Of a stretch of 64,000 nt of DNA, positions 46,105 to 55,812 are shown piece after piece. Origin of the DNA: Bacillus_BU sp051233475 (GTDB lineage Bacteria > Bacillota > Bacilli > Bacillales > Cytobacillaceae); the NCBI RefSeq assembly GCF_051233475.1, contig NZ_JBKFGH010000037.1, forward strand, positions 1 through 64,000, in the 5' to 3' direction. The notes below the pieces were generated by a model. It saw nothing but the letters and a program-made list of their open reading frames with translations. It made no database searches and was not told where the DNA came from. Both the position numbers and the translations under genes were made by a program. Every line of letters starts with the position of its first letter. Positions within the stretch are counted from its first letter, which is position 1.

Positions 46105-46160
46105 TAATTCAAGGATTAGCGTTAAACTGTTTATATATGAAACACATAAGGGGAATGCAT

Positions 46161-47948
46161 ATGCAAAAGATAACAAAAATCCTTGGTATAGCACCTTACG
46201 AAGAGTTAAGATACTCAATGGAAAATGTAGGATCTACTTTCGCAAACATTTTGCTAAATACGTATACGGGCGATTTACAAGAAGGGAAAAATTTAGTCCT
46301 GGAGGTAATTCATAACGATTACGATGTTGTCATATCAAGAGGAGGTACAGCTGACTTAATTAGGAAGAATGTATCTATACCAGTTATAGATGTTTCAATA
46401 TCTGTATATGACATTTTAGGAGCGATCAAACTAGCAAATAACTACACTTCCAAATTTGCTATTGTGGGTTATTCAAGTATTACTGAAACTGCCCATTTAA
46501 TTTGTGACATATTAGACTATTCTGTGGAAATATATACTATAGATGATTCAAGTGATACTTTAGGCCTACTAAAATCACTGGGGGAAAAAGGGATTGAATT
46601 AGTTCTTTGTGATGCAATAACAAATAAACTAGCACTAGAAATTTCTTTAAATACTATCCTAATTACATCAGGAAGTGAAAGTATTAAACGGACATTCGAA
46701 CAAGCAATCGAGTTAAGTATGCATCTTCAAAGATTAAAAATACAAAATAACTTACTTAAAGAAGCTATTGGAAATTTTAAAACTGACTGCTTAATTTTAT
46801 CCAGTCAGTTTGAATTGATTTATTCAAGTTTAGATACAGAAATTAATTTCTCAATCTATAATTATTTGCTTAATAAAAAAGATACAGTTCTATTTAATGA
46901 ATCACATACTTTTTATCATTCAGTAAACAACACTTTATATAACTTAAAAATAAATATTTCAAATAAGAAAAATGATATTTTTTATATTGTAACTGTTCAA
47001 AAGTCTGTAACACCTATCATGAATTCTAAATTCGGTGTTACATATGAAGATAAGGCAGAAGTGGAAAAAAAATTAAATAATCACTTATATAAAAATCCTA
47101 TTATCACAGATGATATTAACGATAAAATTAAACAAATCAATTCAAATAATTCGCCAATTATATTACTAGGAGAAAGAGGTACAGGAAAAGATATCGTCTC
47201 TCAAAGTGTATTCACCAGTCAAAATCATAACAATAATACAATGGTGGCGATTAATTGTAACTTACTAAATGATACGATGTGGAAACACCTTTTAAACACA
47301 AGTAACGGCCCTTTCCTTGAAGCTGGTAATACAATCCAGTTTAATTACTTTGATAAAATTTCAAATGAAAACTTCGAAAAGTTAATTACTATTATTGAAT
47401 CCACTAACTTACACGTAAATAATCGACTGATCTTTATTTGTGAAAAAACATCTGAAGGTATTACATCAGAATTCTATAAAGAATTAATGAATCGAATGAA
47501 TTGTATTAGTTTTCTTCTACCAACATTAAGAGAAAGAAAAAATGAAATATCAGCTATATTAACGATGTTTTTAAATAAGGTAAATATTGAAAACAATACT
47601 GATATTATCGGGTACGAGCCCAATGCTCTCGCTACTCTTTCACAATATAATTGGCCAGGTAATTTCAAACAGTTAAAACAAATTCTAACCGAATTAGTAT
47701 ATTTATCTAAATCGCTATATATAACTAGTAATAATGTCAATAGTATTTTGGGCAAACAAAAATTGGATGGAAATATTTCGTATTCAGAAGATGGAATGAA
47801 TATTTCATTTAACAGTAGTAAAACATTACATGAATTTAATTTGGATATGATTAAGCTAGTACTTGATCAACATAATGGCAACCAAACTTTAGCAGCTGAG
47901 CAGCTTGGTATCAGTCGAACAACGTTATGGAGATATTTAAATAAATAA
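46161..47948 (+). CDS. PrpR-type AAA+ transcriptional regulator lacking the sigma-54 contact loop
   Basis: 595-residue regulator. N-terminal PrpR_N ligand-binding domain (about 1-190; VVISRGGTADLIRKNVSIPVIDV), a PAS-like middle, an AAA+ domain with Walker A ILLGERGTGKDIVSQS (about 340), and a C-terminal Fis-type HTH (HNGNQTLAAEQLGISRTTLWRYL). At the place of the sigma-54-binding GAFTGA loop the sequence reads GPFLEAGNT, so it probably works with sigma-A. Walker B is also poorly matched. The ATG at 46161 is chosen for its 6-nt distance from AAGGGGA. It is divergent from the catabolic operon, which it likely controls. Confidence 0.85.
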   Translation: MQKITKILGIAPYEELRYSMENVGSTFANILLNTYTGDLQEGKNLVLEVIHNDYDVVISRGGTADLIRKNVSIPVIDVSISVYDILGAIKLANNYTSKFAIVGYSSITETAHLICDILDYSVEIYTIDDSSDTLGLLKSLGEKGIELVLCDAITNKLALEISLNTILITSGSESIKRTFEQAIELSMHLQRLKIQNNLLKEAIGNFKTDCLILSSQFELIYSSLDTEINFSIYNYLLNKKDTVLFNESHTFYHSVNNTLYNLKINISNKKNDIFYIVTVQKSVTPIMNSKFGVTYEDKAEVEKKLNNHLYKNPIITDDINDKIKQINSNNSPIILLGERGTGKDIVSQSVFTSQNHNNNTMVAINCNLLNDTMWKHLLNTSNGPFLEAGNTIQFNYFDKISNENFEKLITIIESTNLHVNNRLIFICEKTSEGITSEFYKELMNRMNCISFLLPTLRERKNEISAILTMFLNKVNIENNTDIIGYEPNALATLSQYNWPGNFKQLKQILTELVYLSKSLYITSNNVNSILGKQKLDGNISYSEDGMNISFNSSKTLHEFNLDMIKLVLDQHNGNQTLAAEQLGISRTTLWRYLNK

Positions 47949-47970
47949 AAAAAGCTATTTCACAAAAACA

Positions 47971-47983
47971 AAACCTTGATACA
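47971..47983. repeat. Left half of the split glmS terminator
   Basis: AAAACCTTGATAC, the exact reverse complement of GTATCAAGGTTTT at 63644-63656. In the uninterrupted chromosome the two would be separated by seven bases and form the terminator stem of glmS. Confidence 0.85.
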
Positions 47984-47990
47984 TTCACTG

Positions 47991-47995
47991 TATCT
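47991..47995. repeat. Target site duplication GTATC (left copy)
   Basis: GTATC directly precedes the TGT terminus of the transposon and is repeated directly after its other terminus at 63644-63648. Five bases is the duplication length of Tn7 elements. Confidence 0.92.
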
Positions 47996-48150
47996 GTTGG
48001 TTTGAAATAAAGATTGATTAAAAGCGGGGTACAAACGTTGATTTTATAATAGAGGAAACCCACAAATTTTGAATAAAGATTGATCAAAATTTGTGGGTTT
48101 GGTTTTTGATTGAATCTAACTTTTATAAAAAAGATTGATAATTTGTGAAC
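47996..48150. repeat. Tn7-like left end with three dispersed transposase-binding repeats
   Basis: Repeats GAAATAAAGATTGATTAAAA (48005-), GAATAAAGATTGATCAAAA (48072-) and ATAAAAAAGATTGATAATTT (48127-) share the core AATAAAGATTGAT and are spaced about 55-66 bp apart. Wide spacing on the left and tight packing on the right is the arrangement of Tn7. Confidence 0.85.
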
Positions 48151-48271
48151 CAGAATAATTAATTAGGATGCCTAATTGCCTTATACTATTATTAAAGCGA
48201 AGCACTCTTTAACACTTTTAATAATTTTCTACTTACAATAAGATATTATCTTTCCAGCCCATTCGAACACA

Positions 48272-51200
48272 TTATCCTCTAACTTCATTTATTACATTTT
48301 CATAACTTGAATCGAGAATTGTCTTAGGATTTTGAATCCAACCATATTGAGATTTTGCGTATTGAGATACATTTAAAGATAAATAATCTCCCAATTTTCT
48401 ATCTGTAATGTATTTATAGTTAAGAGTTACCTCATCCACCGACTCATTTATTGCTTTAGTTAAATAATGAGTCCATATACCATTTTTTAATTTATCACAA
48501 GAATAAGAACTTTCCCCATCTTGACATGACAAAAATAATGCATAGTGAGGAAACTCATTTGAGAAAATCATCAATTCTTCGGTATTGATATTAGATATAG
48601 TACTTCTAGAGTATTGATCTATAAAACTTTGAGCACATGCATCAATAAAAATGAGTGCATTATTGCATTTAGAGTGTTTTAATGGATCAAGTAATAACTT
48701 TCGTAATGAAATTGCAGTGTTCGATATATCTGTTTTACTCATATCGTATGTTGAGATATAGTTAGTGGTACCATTATGAAACCCATGTCCCACATAATAA
48801 AATATAAGTCTATCTTCTTCAGTCATAGAGAACATTTGGTATTTAACAACATCTTCTATCTCATTTTTTATAGTTTGTTCATTTTTTAAAAATATGATAT
48901 CACTTTCATCTATCTTAAATTTATTTACTAGTATTTCTTTAAATTTTTCAGCGTCATTGTTAGCATATTTTACTGGCGATATTGGATTTATTTGCTTTGG
49001 AAAATAATTCTCTATTGAAATAATAATAGCTACTGTTCTTTTAAACTTTGGATTATTTACCATCAAATCAGTTTTCCCTGTTTTATCGTCTAGTACCACA
49101 GTAGAAGATACTTTTCGGATATACTTTTGATTATTCAAACGTATATCCTCATCAGCTTTTTCTGTTTCAATAACAAATACTAATTCTTCACCTTTTTTTA
49201 TCCAATCAAAACTTACATTAGGCGTTGGATTAAGCATTGCAATTGCCTTATTTGTTATATCAATAACATTAAAGTCCGTACTAAGTCCAACAATTTCATT
49301 TTTTATAGGTGATAGCTCTTTTATACCAAATACTATAGTACCACCATTAGTATTAGCAAACGAGGCAATTACTTTAGCTGTTTTTTCAGGTGAAAAAGGC
49401 ACCGCATCAAATTCTAATATTTCAGATTTAGGATTATCAAATTCAGCATCTTTAATATTGATTTTTTTGATCGGTATTTTATTAATTTTTGTCATTTTCA
49501 AGAGTTGTCCAAGTGTAAATTGTTTAGGAGGTGTAATGCCATCCTCATACCAAATCTCTGCATCTACATATTCAAGAACATCAAATTCAGAATCATAATA
49601 GAGTCTAATTTTATCATTATCTGATGGTCTAGCCACTACTTTTATATCGTTACCATTTTTAATTATACCTCCAATAACACTTTCTGAAATTACATCAGCA
49701 GCGGTACAATCATATTCTGGTAATGTACTAAGATGTTTAAGTACATTATCTACGGCTCTTGGAATAAGTGATTTTATATATGTCTTTCTACTAAGATGCT
49801 GCAATGAATCTTCAAAAAAGTCTTCTGATATATCTTTTTTATAGGTATCATTGTCGCCCTCTGATATTGCCAAACTAGTTATATCTCTCATATTTTTTAA
49901 TGGTACTTCAATGCCTTCTTGAAAAAAGTATTTACTTATTTCATCACTTTCAGCTCTTAATAAAAAATCAAGCTTACTGCTATATCCCTCTAATCCAAAA
50001 TAAGTGCATAGGTTTTCTGCCAATTTTAATAGTACACTATTTGAATTCCACGGTTTTGTTACATAAATCTTATTTTTATCAACATGCAAGTTCACATATT
50101 TCATAAAGTTCATTTCTTCATATGTTATTTTTAAATCTTCTGCTTCATAAATTTCCAAATCATCAATATTATTTTGTAACTTTAATATATTTTGTTTAGT
50201 ATTGTCATCGATTTCTTCATGTTGTATCCATGATTTAAAATAAGGAACAATAATATTTAGCTTAATTTTTAGACTATCGCACTTTTCTTCATTAGCACAT
50301 ACTAATTTGAAATGATTTTGGGTCAATAACTTCACTTGAAAACACGTCAATAATATTTTAAGATTTGGATGATTTTTATTTTTAGCATTCAATTTTATAA
50401 AAGCATATTGTTCTTGAAAAATAGTCTCATTACCATCTATAAAATAATATAAATTGTTACACTCTGTAAAAGTATTTTTACTATTCAACAATCTATTATT
50501 TTTAGACCAAATACCAACTTTTTCAATATCACTTTCACTCCAATTAATACACTCATCAAGCAAAATTGTATAAATTGCTTGTAATCTTTCGTTATTTTCA
50601 TTTTTCAACATACCATCTTCTTGAACATCTAAAGAAATTTGTAGAAGTATATTTAGATAATCATTTAAATCTATCATCGTTTTAAATTTAAAAAAAGCTT
50701 TCCAGTCCTGCGATAGGTCCGGACCTTTAAATACCGGCAAATATTTTCCAGCAATATCTTTTATTCCTTTTTCATTTAAAAAAACTTCTGAAGATACATA
50801 TGTTTTACCTTGAAGCGTGGGAATACATTTTATATTTTTAATAAACCATGGTAAATAATTAGCTATGGGATCCCCAATTATGCGACCAGCCTTACCATAA
50901 TTCCCCCAATATGCTATTGCACTTTTATTAAGTTCTGATAAAGTATTATTTTCTATACAATCTTCCCAAAAAAGAAAACTTACCTTATAATTATTTTCGA
51001 TATTATTTATTAAATTTAAACTAACAATGTTAGAAAATTCATCAGCATAAAATGTTGTAATATATGGAGTATGACTCATATCTTCTGTATTAAAAAAATC
51101 CGCTTTAACACCATAGGTTAACAACATAGATTTAGACTCTTTTTCATTAAAGAGAATAGGGTTAATTCCATCCTTAACCCCCAGAAGTTCAAAAAATCTT

Positions 51201-53263
51201 CTCCAATCCTTTTTCTCTTGAATGTTATAGCAATATTCTTCACTAATGAATATGTCTTCATTAAGTATCTTTTCAATTTTCAATCTCGGATTATAGAAAT
51301 CAGACAGGTAACACTCAGATGCTCGCAATAATGTGTTTTTACTAGTCATTAGTTTAATCTCTGATAATTGCATTATAAGATTTTCTTTGAGATCGCCTTT
51401 TTTATATAATGAAAATAATTTTTGAATTTCAGATATTGCATTATTTCCATCAATATAGGTACTTGCATATGGTAGGATATTTTGTTTTATGTAAGTTATA
51501 TCAGTCTTTTCTTCTACTCCAAGATTTTCCAACCAGATTTTTATTTCTAATTCATGTAACAACCAGACTAGTATATCTTTATGGACAAAAGATAATTCAT
51601 TCTCTATATTATCCCAGTTATCATCACCAACTGCTGGAAAACAAACTTGTTTAGGATAATTAATTTGATTTTTATGATCCCAAATAAAAGGAAGGTTGTA
51701 TAGGTATTCTTCGGTAACATCTTTAACCTTTTCTGAATCACAACACCACTTTAAATATTTAATTAACTCCATGTTTTTTTGAATCGCATGTGTTTCTTTG
51801 AAAAATACTGACTTTAAAAATAATTTGAAGTCTTTCCATTCAAAACTTCTAACCCCAAGATTTTTTAATTTGCTCAAAAATGAACATTGTTTAACAAAAA
51901 ACTTAGATGTGACCGTAGAATCATATTTTATAATGAAATTCTTGATAGCTTCTTCATTTATAAAGTTCTTTTCAGATGAATAAGTAAAGTCTATTAACGC
52001 TTCTCTTACTTTTATTAATTTATTTTCACGAGATAAAAGAAAAGCTATTTTTTCTTTTGCCTTCTTCACACCTATATTATATGAATTTGCTAAATCGTCA
52101 CTATATGATATTGGTTCAGGTATTAATTTATATGATTCAAAAGAAATTTCAGTGATAACCAACTCTGAAACCCATTTAAAAACTTCATACGAAATGGATT
52201 CAAACAACCATTGATTCCATTTTGAATCTTTATGAATACTTTCCCTATTAGCCGACATAATAAAATTCGTGTTTACCAATACAGGAAACTCGTACTTTGT
52301 TTCCCCTGTAGGTAAATATGAATATAAAATTCTATCTTTTTTTTCTAAAGGAACAATGCTGTTGTTAACAATTTGTGCCGCAAAAATCATTTCAATAAAA
52401 TCGGCATCTAATAATTTCGGGGGAATATGCCGTTCTTCTAAAAGGGTTTTTTTTAAATCCTCTGAAACATTTAAATTAATATTTTTTAATAGCCATTCTT
52501 TTTGAGATTCCTTACCTTTATTTAGTATTATTCTATCGATGTTAGATCGATCAATTGTAATAACTTTATCTTCAAAATTAATTTCTGTTATATTCTTTAA
52601 AAACAAAAACATATTAATATTCTCTGATAATTTACAGATTGCGTCTATCGTTTCTTCAATATGATTTATTTCAAGTATTGTTGCAACATTTGCATCTATA
52701 TCTGAAATGAATTTACTGACTTCTTCTCTAATTTCATTACTTTCGGTATATATAGGTATTATCTGCCACGGATATTGAAATATTCTATTATTTTCATTTT
52801 CCCAGTCTTTTTGCGATATATCTTCCCATTTCCACCCAAAATTGTACGAACTATCAAATCTAAAAAATTCGCCATCAGTATATATTACAACTTTATTTGA
52901 CTGACCAAATACTGATTTAAATCCAATTCCTTTATATCCAGTCTTTTTTAAATCGTTTTTTTTGGTTCCATTGTTAATATTACAGATACCAATAATATCT
53001 TTTTTATCAAATACTTTACCTGAGTGCGCCACTACTAACTCATCATTAAAGACTTTTATCCAAACTTTTACTCCATCAGCTCTGCAAATTGAATCATCAG
53101 CATTTTGTAGAAGCTCATATATAAATCTATCAGAGTCTGTGTAAAGATCTACTGATAAAGCAGTTATAGAATCAGCTTGGTTCACTGCTTGTATTGGATT
53201 TTGATAACATGTATTATCATTAAAAATCTGCTGCACCGATGTCGACAATTCAGTACTGTTCAT
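48272..53263 (-). CDS. Sacsin/Hsp90-type ATPase - AlbA_2 - caspase fusion protein (candidate defence effector)
   Basis: 1663-residue cytoplasmic protein. N-terminal GHKL/Hsp90-like ATPase (about 20-190): N-box FIYELLQNADDS (Glu50, Asn54, Asp56) and lid motif GYKGIGFKSVFG (109-120), close to the sacsin-type domain. A long middle (about 200-1270) of unknown fold would be the sensor or scaffold. AlbA_2/Schlafen-like domain (about 1280-1400): KTAKVIASFANTNGGTIVFG. C-terminal caspase-like peptidase (1406-1663): His1493 in YYVGHGF and Cys1543 in FIDACAQ, the His-Cys dyad. The frame is intact and begins 276 bp from the transposon's left end. The domain set is typical of bacterial conflict systems: ATPase sensing followed by protease-driven cell death. 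Function is inferred, not shown. Confidence 0.85.
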   Translation of the reverse strand: MNSTELSTSVQQIFNDNTCYQNPIQAVNQADSITALSVDLYTDSDRFIYELLQNADDSICRADGVKVWIKVFNDELVVAHSGKVFDKKDIIGICNINNGTKKNDLKKTGYKGIGFKSVFGQSNKVVIYTDGEFFRFDSSYNFGWKWEDISQKDWENENNRIFQYPWQIIPIYTESNEIREEVSKFISDIDANVATILEINHIEETIDAICKLSENINMFLFLKNITEINFEDKVITIDRSNIDRIILNKGKESQKEWLLKNINLNVSEDLKKTLLEERHIPPKLLDADFIEMIFAAQIVNNSIVPLEKKDRILYSYLPTGETKYEFPVLVNTNFIMSANRESIHKDSKWNQWLFESISYEVFKWVSELVITEISFESYKLIPEPISYSDDLANSYNIGVKKAKEKIAFLLSRENKLIKVREALIDFTYSSEKNFINEEAIKNFIIKYDSTVTSKFFVKQCSFLSKLKNLGVRSFEWKDFKLFLKSVFFKETHAIQKNMELIKYLKWCCDSEKVKDVTEEYLYNLPFIWDHKNQINYPKQVCFPAVGDDNWDNIENELSFVHKDILVWLLHELEIKIWLENLGVEEKTDITYIKQNILPYASTYIDGNNAISEIQKLFSLYKKGDLKENLIMQLSEIKLMTSKNTLLRASECYLSDFYNPRLKIEKILNEDIFISEEYCYNIQEKKDWRRFFELLGVKDGINPILFNEKESKSMLLTYGVKADFFNTEDMSHTPYITTFYADEFSNIVSLNLINNIENNYKVSFLFWEDCIENNTLSELNKSAIAYWGNYGKAGRIIGDPIANYLPWFIKNIKCIPTLQGKTYVSSEVFLNEKGIKDIAGKYLPVFKGPDLSQDWKAFFKFKTMIDLNDYLNILLQISLDVQEDGMLKNENNERLQAIYTILLDECINWSESDIEKVGIWSKNNRLLNSKNTFTECNNLYYFIDGNETIFQEQYAFIKLNAKNKNHPNLKILLTCFQVKLLTQNHFKLVCANEEKCDSLKIKLNIIVPYFKSWIQHEEIDDNTKQNILKLQNNIDDLEIYEAEDLKITYEEMNFMKYVNLHVDKNKIYVTKPWNSNSVLLKLAENLCTYFGLEGYSSKLDFLLRAESDEISKYFFQEGIEVPLKNMRDITSLAISEGDNDTYKKDISEDFFEDSLQHLSRKTYIKSLIPRAVDNVLKHLSTLPEYDCTAADVISESVIGGIIKNGNDIKVVARPSDNDKIRLYYDSEFDVLEYVDAEIWYEDGITPPKQFTLGQLLKMTKINKIPIKKINIKDAEFDNPKSEILEFDAVPFSPEKTAKVIASFANTNGGTIVFGIKELSPIKNEIVGLSTDFNVIDITNKAIAMLNPTPNVSFDWIKKGEELVFVIETEKADEDIRLNNQKYIRKVSSTVVLDDKTGKTDLMVNNPKFKRTVAIIISIENYFPKQINPISPVKYANNDAEKFKEILVNKFKIDESDIIFLKNEQTIKNEIEDVVKYQMFSMTEEDRLIFYYVGHGFHNGTTNYISTYDMSKTDISNTAISLRKLLLDPLKHSKCNNALIFIDACAQSFIDQYSRSTISNINTEELMIFSNEFPHYALFLSCQDGESSYSCDKLKNGIWTHYLTKAINESVDEVTLNYKYITDRKLGDYLSLNVSQYAKSQYGWIQNPKTILDSSYENVINEVRG

Positions 53264-53729
53264 AATATCACCTGCACTAATATATTTTAGATTAACTAAG
53301 GATAATCATTTACTTATTTTCTGATAATTAATGGTATATGTAGAGGTTCCCATTTCAAATTGTTACTATTCATCTACATAAATATAGGGTAAATATTTCG
53401 ATCATTGATGTATATCTCCATGCGGTATTTGTAATTTAATAAATTTTGTACGACGTAATTTTTAAAATTACCATATTATAACATGAAATCAAACAAAAAA
53501 AGGAATGTTAAATAACACCCCCTTATTATCTAAATATTAGCTTAAACAACTTTTTATATCAGTAGCTAATAATTTCAATCCTGCCACACCCTTAATAAAT
53601 TTCAATTCTCCACTAGCAGACCAATCAATCTCTCCTAAATCCAATAATTCATTGGAAATTTTAACCAAATAATAGAAAATAAAAAGAAGACTTCATTCAA
53701 TTCTGAAGAACAGTCTTCTAAATTCTACA
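53264..53729. other. AT-rich intergenic cargo region
   Basis: About 465 bp between the caspase fusion gene and the ImmA/IrrE gene. It contains a terminator (53685-53722) and presumably the promoter of the large gene. A 43-codon frame on minus (53537-53668, TTG start, no ribosome site) is present; I do not regard it as a reliable gene. Confidence 0.55.
53685..53722 (-). terminator. Terminator after the Xre-ImmA/IrrE gene
   Basis: Minus-strand stem AGAAGACT / AGTCTTCT followed by TTTTATTTTC, starting 8 bp past the gene's stop. It separates this two-gene unit from the large caspase gene. Confidence 0.8.
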
Positions 53730-54914
53730 TTAATTAATGATTTTTAAATCATTAATCGAAAAGCTTCGCTGGTTATTATCAAGGTACTTTGCAAAAAACT
53801 CCTCTTCAATCCCAGTAATACTTGCTAGAAATATTATATCTACTTTTAATTCTTCTGTTAATTGTTGTAAATCAATTATCTTCTTCTCCAAGATTAGCTG
53901 AAGTATACTTCTTACTTTCATTGGCTTCTCAATAGGAAGAACAGCATCTAACGGTTCTTCTTTTCTATATCCATTTTTATTTATGGACATAAAAAAATAA
54001 CGAAATTGTTGATGCGTAATTAATTCCAAGTTTCTAGCTCTCATAGCCATAGCTTGTAACGAGACTAACCACTTTTCTTTTAATTCTCTATAAGCATTAG
54101 GATTAGATACCTTATTGATTTTTGAAACATCTTCAGTAAATGCTTTCATAGGCATAAGAAACTCTGAAGCGAATAAGTGAGCCTCATCTTCTTTTATTTT
54201 ATAAGATGAATTATCAAGCATATTAAACTCTGTTTTGTAATGTAACAATAAATGTCCTAATTCATGGGCTAAATCAAAATTCCGTCGTGCTGCTGATTTT
54301 TTCATATTACCTAATACAATATATGGAATATCATCTTCTGACCATAAACTATATGCATCAATTGTTTCGCCAATTGATTTTTCAAAAATAAATACACCTG
54401 ATTTTTCCAAATGAAATAAGAAGTTTTTATTATTATCATCCGATAAATTAATATGCTTTCTAGCCAATTGTGCTATATAGCGAATTTGCAATTCACGTTC
54501 AATATCTTGATTAGAATTCAAATACTCTAATACCTGTTGGCGTAATGATAATATTTCATTTTTAGGATATTTTATTTTTTTGCCTATTTTCTTTATAAAT
54601 GCATCTAAAAATTTCACATGCACTAGTTCGCTCTGAGTCTTCATTGCTGAATTTATTGACTCTGAGCGATAGGCTATTCTTTCTATGCGGATATTCTCTG
54701 GTTGACTGTTCTCTAGTAAATCTTCGCGAAAAAAATAAGCTGATTTAACTTTAAATAAAGTTTTCATCTTATTTACTACTTCTAATTTAGGAGACACATA
54801 ACCATTTTCATATTGCCAAACAGCTTGTTCTGTAATACCCAGTTCTTCAGCTAGCTGTGAACGACTTAGCTCATTTAAAATCCGGATATTAGTTAAGCTT
54901 TTACCAATAAACAA
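53730..54914 (-). CDS. Xre-type HTH + ImmA/IrrE metallopeptidase regulator
   Basis: 394-residue protein. N-terminal Xre helix-turn-helix (about 8-62; LSRSQLAEELGITEQAVWQYENGYVSPKLE) and a middle ImmA/IrrE zinc-peptidase domain with HELGH in NFDLAHELGHLLLHY (about 225) and a downstream metal ligand region EDEAHLFASEFLMP. The C-terminal 120 residues are unassigned. Such proteins act as repressors/antitoxins or stress-triggered proteases that release a phage or toxin module. TTG start with AAAGGAG 8 nt upstream. It follows the 256-residue gene by 27 bp, forming a two-gene unit. Confidence 0.88.
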   Translation of the reverse strand: MFIGKSLTNIRILNELSRSQLAEELGITEQAVWQYENGYVSPKLEVVNKMKTLFKVKSAYFFREDLLENSQPENIRIERIAYRSESINSAMKTQSELVHVKFLDAFIKKIGKKIKYPKNEILSLRQQVLEYLNSNQDIERELQIRYIAQLARKHINLSDDNNKNFLFHLEKSGVFIFEKSIGETIDAYSLWSEDDIPYIVLGNMKKSAARRNFDLAHELGHLLLHYKTEFNMLDNSSYKIKEDEAHLFASEFLMPMKAFTEDVSKINKVSNPNAYRELKEKWLVSLQAMAMRARNLELITHQQFRYFFMSINKNGYRKEEPLDAVLPIEKPMKVRSILQLILEKKIIDLQQLTEELKVDIIFLASITGIEEEFFAKYLDNNQRSFSINDLKIIN

Positions 54915-54941
54915 ATTAGTAGCTCCTTTCTTAATTTGATA

Positions 54942-55712
54942 TTAACTCTCTCCAGTTGCTTCATCGCTATCATCTTCGACAATTTCAATATCATATAAAC
55001 TAGCATCAGGCATTTCAGTTGAATTTTGTAAGATTGCCTTAGTTTGATCTTCCATTTCAATTATATGAGATGTTTTAGTATTGATAAGATCCGTTAAATC
55101 TTCAACTAAGTAAGCTTTATTATTTACGGGATTAGGCATCCATAGCTTAATAGCACTAATTAAAAATTCTTCATCAATTTCATAAGTAACAATATAAAAC
55201 CTGTCATATTGTTTAGCTATTTCTGACACTTCTTCATTCGTTAAAGAATCGAAGGGTGTCTCGTCAAACAATACTAATTGGCGTGATTGACCACCTAGAG
55301 TTTTATTAGTCTTACTAGGAAACTCTACATCCTCATTAATACTTATAAATTCCTCCATATAAGCTGATTTCTTACTTTTAGAACGTCCATAAGTATCCTT
55401 ACCTCTATCAACAGCTTCTGGATCAAAATAACGTGCATTTTTTATCAAAAATAGTGTTTTGATATCTTCAACACTAAATTGTAAATATTGCCACGTAACT
55501 CCAGCTTTCGAAAGCTTACTTTCCACCCCTAATTTTTCACATTGAACTGCCACGTGGTGATCAATATGATTTCCTTTTACCCATGCGTAAGCACCATGAA
55601 CTTTTAAATTACGTGCTGCTTCTTTTCTAACACGTAAATAATCCTTGTACCCTTCGATAATTCCATCAACAATGCTTTCATTTAGCTCTTCTGACAAACA
55701 AAACTTTTTCAT
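54942..55712 (-). CDS. Hypothetical protein paired with Xre-ImmA/IrrE (candidate toxin/effector)
   Basis: About 256-residue soluble protein; I do not recognise its family. N-terminal half is basic with HGAYAWVKGNHIDHHVAVQCEKLGV, the middle has SRQLVLFDETPFDSLTNEEV, and the C-terminus is acidic (EIVEDDSDEATGES). It is the first gene of the unit with the ImmA/IrrE regulator, an arrangement often seen for toxin-antitoxin or prophage-type regulatory pairs. ATG at 55712 lies about 10 nt from AAGGGGA; a TTG two codons earlier is also possible. Confidence 0.7.
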   Translation of the reverse strand: MKKFCLSEELNESIVDGIIEGYKDYLRVRKEAARNLKVHGAYAWVKGNHIDHHVAVQCEKLGVESKLSKAGVTWQYLQFSVEDIKTLFLIKNARYFDPEAVDRGKDTYGRSKSKKSAYMEEFISINEDVEFPSKTNKTLGGQSRQLVLFDETPFDSLTNEEVSEIAKQYDRFYIVTYEIDEEFLISAIKLWMPNPVNNKAYLVEDLTDLINTKTSHIIEMEDQTKAILQNSTEMPDASLYDIEIVEDDSDEATGES

Positions 55713-55812
55713 CAACAAACCAATCCCCTTTGCATTTTGTCGATAAAATCACAATAAAAAATGATTTTCTTTAATTATAATTAAAGTTTAAATGTATTAA
55801 AAGGATTATCTA

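Noticed and set aside
45990..46136. Sigma-54 promoter for the sugar-acid operon
   Set aside because: No TGGCAC-N5-TTGC element on either strand; the regulator also lacks the GAFTGA loop.
53537..53668. 43-codon gene upstream of the caspase fusion
   Set aside because: TTG start without a ribosome site, no recognisable motif, and located between terminator and promoter regions.
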